From Bacteroidota bacterium (GTDB lineage Bacteria > Bacteroidota > Rhodothermia > Rhodothermales > Bin80): 34,984 nucleotides of DNA. Under the pieces are notes generated by a model. It did not search any database. It worked only from the letters and a program-made list of their open reading frames with translations, and had not been told where the DNA came from. The stretch is taken from assembly GCA_028873925.1 (NCBI GenBank), contig JAPPNA010000085.1, positions 1 to 34,984 on the forward strand. The letters run 5' to 3'. This document shows, piece by piece, positions 32,873 through 34,984 of the stretch; position 1 is the first letter of the stretch, and the number at the start of each line of letters is the position of its first letter. A program made the position numbers and the translations under genes.

Positions 32873-33687
32873 CCGACAACTGGCGAAATGGGCACGCCGG
32901 CGTTCAGGATCTGACGACGAAGCTTGGAAGCAGCATCGCTGCGCTCGCAGGCAGCTTCGTATGCTGGTGCCCTCATGAGTCAGAGTATGGCGGCCGGCTG
33001 CTTTCAGATCTGCATCGGGGCTGCCCTGAGGTTGGCATAAGGCGGCGGAATCATCTGACCGAATGCCAGTTGGCCAGTCCAGGCGATGTTGGCTCAGAGG
33101 TGGCAAATTTCCGTTGAGAACTACCAGCCTGAATGTACGACTCTGCAATTCCTTGTCCTCAATAGTCCTGCTGACTGCGGTGTCAGTCTCCTGGACAGTT
33201 GTCGCCTGCGTGACGGACTTGTTGGACGCGGCCTCTTTTTTCGTCAGGCAGGTTATCTTCACGCGGCACCTGTGCAACATTTTCAACGGATGCGTCCTGC
33301 GGGGTTTGCCGCGCGATGTGAACAAGTTCGTACATAGGCATGTAGTCGCACTTCGTTCTCCGGGCGTAGCTCAGCGTATTTCTTATCCGCTGAGGCGTGA
33401 TCTCCGGCACGCTTATCCGACTGATCCTCATTGCCCTCGGCTCCCGCTCCGGTACAGTTGTCCGTCCAACCCATAATGGGGTTGTTGCGGTAGAATGACT
33501 TCGGGTGCGGCGAAGACATCATCTACAGAGAACAGGCCGCATGCAGCCCGCCCTGATACCGCTCTGCATTCGCGTGCTGTGGGGGCCGGGTCCCGGATGC
33601 CTCTCTTTCGGCAGATGGATCACCAGGAAGTATAGATCTTTGCCCCGGATTTTTCATGACGATTCGGAATAGTATTTTTCCGGCTCA
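32873..33687. other. Gap of about 815 nt without a recognisable gene
   Basis: Several short frames are open on both strands, for example 33063-33476 plus and 33522-33183 minus, but none shows a family-like pattern and they overlap each other. The composition and lack of coding periodicity suggest degraded or intergenic DNA. A nested foldback lies at 32917-32960. The promoter of the proline dehydrogenase gene should lie near 33600-33687. Confidence 0.4.
32917..32960. repeat. Nested foldback (possible cruciform or structured RNA)
   Basis: Outer arms ACGAAGCT (32917-32924) and AGCTTCGT (32953-32960) are an exact 8-bp inverted repeat. Inside them GCAGC-ATC-GCTGC (32930-32942) and, alternatively, CTGCG-CT-CGCAG (32939-32950) form further perfect stems. 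It lies 45 nt after the CoA-binding gene. It may be a REP-like element or a 3'-end structure; no T-run follows. Confidence 0.4.
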
Positions 33688-34545
33688 ATGCTTCGCTTGC
33701 CCTTCTTTCTCGCCAAGGGATTTGTGGCCGCGGAATCCTTTGAGGGTGCGATTCCCGTCATCGCTCGGATGCATCGACAGGGATTGCTGACCACCGTAGA
33801 CCTGCTGGGCGAGCATGTGAGGAGGAAACAACGGGAGCTGGCCGGGAGAGACACGTACATTCATCTCCTGCGGACGCTGGCGGCATCCGATGGCCTGGAC
33901 CGCAATATTTCCATAAAGCACTCGATGATCGGCCAGGTCCTCAGCGAGGAGTTCTGCCTGGACAACTTGCGGGCCATATTGGAGGTTGCCTGGGGAACGG
34001 GTGCGTTTGTCCGATTGGACATGGAGGACACCGGGCTGATTGATTCCACGCTGGCGATATTTGAGGCCACCTACCCGGATTATCGCGACCATGTGGGGGT
34101 CGTGTTGCAGGCCTACTTGAAGCGTACCGGGCGTGATGTGGATCGGATGTGCGACCTGCGGGCCCGCGTGCGTCTGTGCAAGGGAGCTTATAAGGAGCCT
34201 GCGAATCTGGCCTCGCAGCGCATGTCCGTCATTCGGAAGCACTTTGTCGCTCACATGCGCACTCTGCTGCAACATGGCCGTTATCCGGCGATTGCGACCC
34301 ATGATGATTTGATGATCGAGGCTACCCGGTCCTTTGCGCGGTCTGCTGGCATCACTACGGATAGGTTTGAGTTCCAGATGCTGTTCGGCCTCCGGCCCCG
34401 GACGCAGCTGCAGATTGTACAGCAGGGCTACAACATGCGGGTCTACATTCCGTTTGGTGACATGTGGCTGCCGTACTACTCTCGCCGGCTGCGCGAGCGT
34501 CCCGAAAACATCTTGTTCCTGCTGCGCAACCTGTTCCGCAGGTAG
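33688..34545 (+). CDS. Proline dehydrogenase (monofunctional)
   Basis: A 285-residue FAD-dependent proline dehydrogenase of the monofunctional (PutB/FadM-like) type, close to the usual 300 residues. Barrel blocks are GLLTTVDLLGE, ISIKHSMIGQVLSEEFC, AFVRLDMEDTGLIDSTL, GVVLQAYLKRTGRDVD, RVRLCKGAYKEP, AIATHDDLMI, FEFQMLFGLRP and the end YIPFGDMWLPYYSRRLRERPENI. It oxidises L-proline to pyrroline-5-carboxylate, feeding electrons to quinone. The usual GxxWxPY block is present as DMWLPYY. It stands alone; no P5C dehydrogenase is in the window. Confidence 0.93.
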   Translation: MLRLPFFLAKGFVAAESFEGAIPVIARMHRQGLLTTVDLLGEHVRRKQRELAGRDTYIHLLRTLAASDGLDRNISIKHSMIGQVLSEEFCLDNLRAILEVAWGTGAFVRLDMEDTGLIDSTLAIFEATYPDYRDHVGVVLQAYLKRTGRDVDRMCDLRARVRLCKGAYKEPANLASQRMSVIRKHFVAHMRTLLQHGRYPAIATHDDLMIEATRSFARSAGITTDRFEFQMLFGLRPRTQLQIVQQGYNMRVYIPFGDMWLPYYSRRLRERPENILFLLRNLFRR

Positions 34546-34755
34546 GTCAGTAACGGCCTGTCCAGCGCCGACGGGAACGATGCAACAAAGGGCGGATTTG
34601 CCGGGTGTCCCTCGGGGAAATCTAAAGGCAATCGCGGGAAGTCAGAGTCGCGGCTGCCTCTCCAGACGGGCCCGTCCAATTAGAAATTCCCGCAATCCAT
34701 GGCTTTCCTGTATTTTCTCGCTGTCTTTCCCCGCGCAGGCAATGCGAGTATCACA

Positions 34756-34984
34756 ATGTTGAGAAGGCTCACGATCCTCTTGTATACCATAGGAGTCGGC
34801 CTACTGATATTTGTGGCTGAAAAGTGGATCCGTGCGCTCCAGCGCCCTGACGAGGTGCACCCGGTTGTCGCGGTTGACGAGCCATTTAACTTTGAGGCTC
34901 TTACAGATTCGGACGGGTTCACGCTGTACGGGTCGGCGACAGAACGAGCGCCCGGCGCGTTGCTGGCCATCTTTACGATGCCCG
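34756..34984 (+). CDS. Partial ORF, membrane-anchored protein, runs off window end
   Basis: The frame is open from the ATG at 34756 (or 34699) to the window end without a stop, giving at least 76 residues. It starts MLRRLTILLYTIGVGLLIFVAE, a single N-terminal membrane anchor, followed by a soluble stretch (EPFNFEALTDSDGFTLYGS, then LLAIFTMP) that would suit the first strands of a thioredoxin/peroxiredoxin-like fold. Too little is present to name a family. The 210-nt region between proline dehydrogenase and this gene shows no other feature. Confidence 0.55.
   Translation, partial: MLRRLTILLYTIGVGLLIFVAEKWIRALQRPDEVHPVVAVDEPFNFEALTDSDGFTLYGSATERAPGALLAIFTMP

Overview
The window looks like chromosomal DNA from a GC-rich member of the Bacteroidota/Rhodothermota/Balneolota group. 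The evidence is a type IX secretion (T9SS) C-terminal sorting domain with the NYPNPFNPST signature, TonB-dependent receptor and carboxypeptidase-regulatory-like (CarboxypepD_reg) proteins, many Tat-exported Gfo/Idh/MocA oxidoreductases, and few convincing Shine-Dalgarno sites. The species cannot be named from sequence alone.

Layout. (1) 1-175: edge fragment resembling the N-terminus of an IS200/IS605 TnpB, minus strand. (2) 368-10417, plus strand: a sugar or polyol catabolic cluster with four TIM-barrel isomerase/epimerase-like proteins, three Gfo/Idh/MocA oxidoreductases, a formylglycine-generating-enzyme-fold protein lacking the catalytic cysteines, and an ApbE flavin transferase. Five of these proteins carry twin-arginine signals, so much of the chemistry is probably periplasmic. 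(3) 14009-10414, minus strand: a tight operon of a phosphoribosyltransferase, a Tat-type aldo/keto reductase and two tandem paralogous exported CarboxypepD_reg proteins. (4) 14126-14812: an SDR. (5) 14993-17978, plus strand: a compact three-gene cassette of a NYN-type nuclease with a Cys cluster, a NACHT/STAND-type ATPase with a pentapeptide-like C-terminus, and a small winged-helix-like protein. This is the best candidate for an undescribed, probably defensive, system. (6) A DinB/YfiT protein. (7) 24719-18620, minus strand: TonB-dependent receptor, T9SS-anchored surface protein and Na/Pi cotransporter in one operon. It is preceded by TTAACA direct repeats 22 bp apart that resemble a PhoB/PhoP box. 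(8) 24868-26632: a DNA methyltransferase split by an apparent frameshift at a G5 tract, preceded by a small ORF that may be a remnant. (9) 27098-30958: polyphosphate kinase 1, pdxH and polyphosphate kinase 2. (10) 31077-32872: metY and a CoA-binding-domain protein. (11) 33688-34545: proline dehydrogenase, then a membrane-anchored ORF running off the window end.

The phosphate theme (Na/Pi uptake, a candidate outer-membrane uptake pair, PPK1 and PPK2) suggests a phosphate acquisition and storage neighbourhood. It is interrupted by accessory DNA: the NYN-NACHT cassette, the broken methyltransferase and the TnpB remnant. No rRNA, tRNA or CRISPR array was seen.
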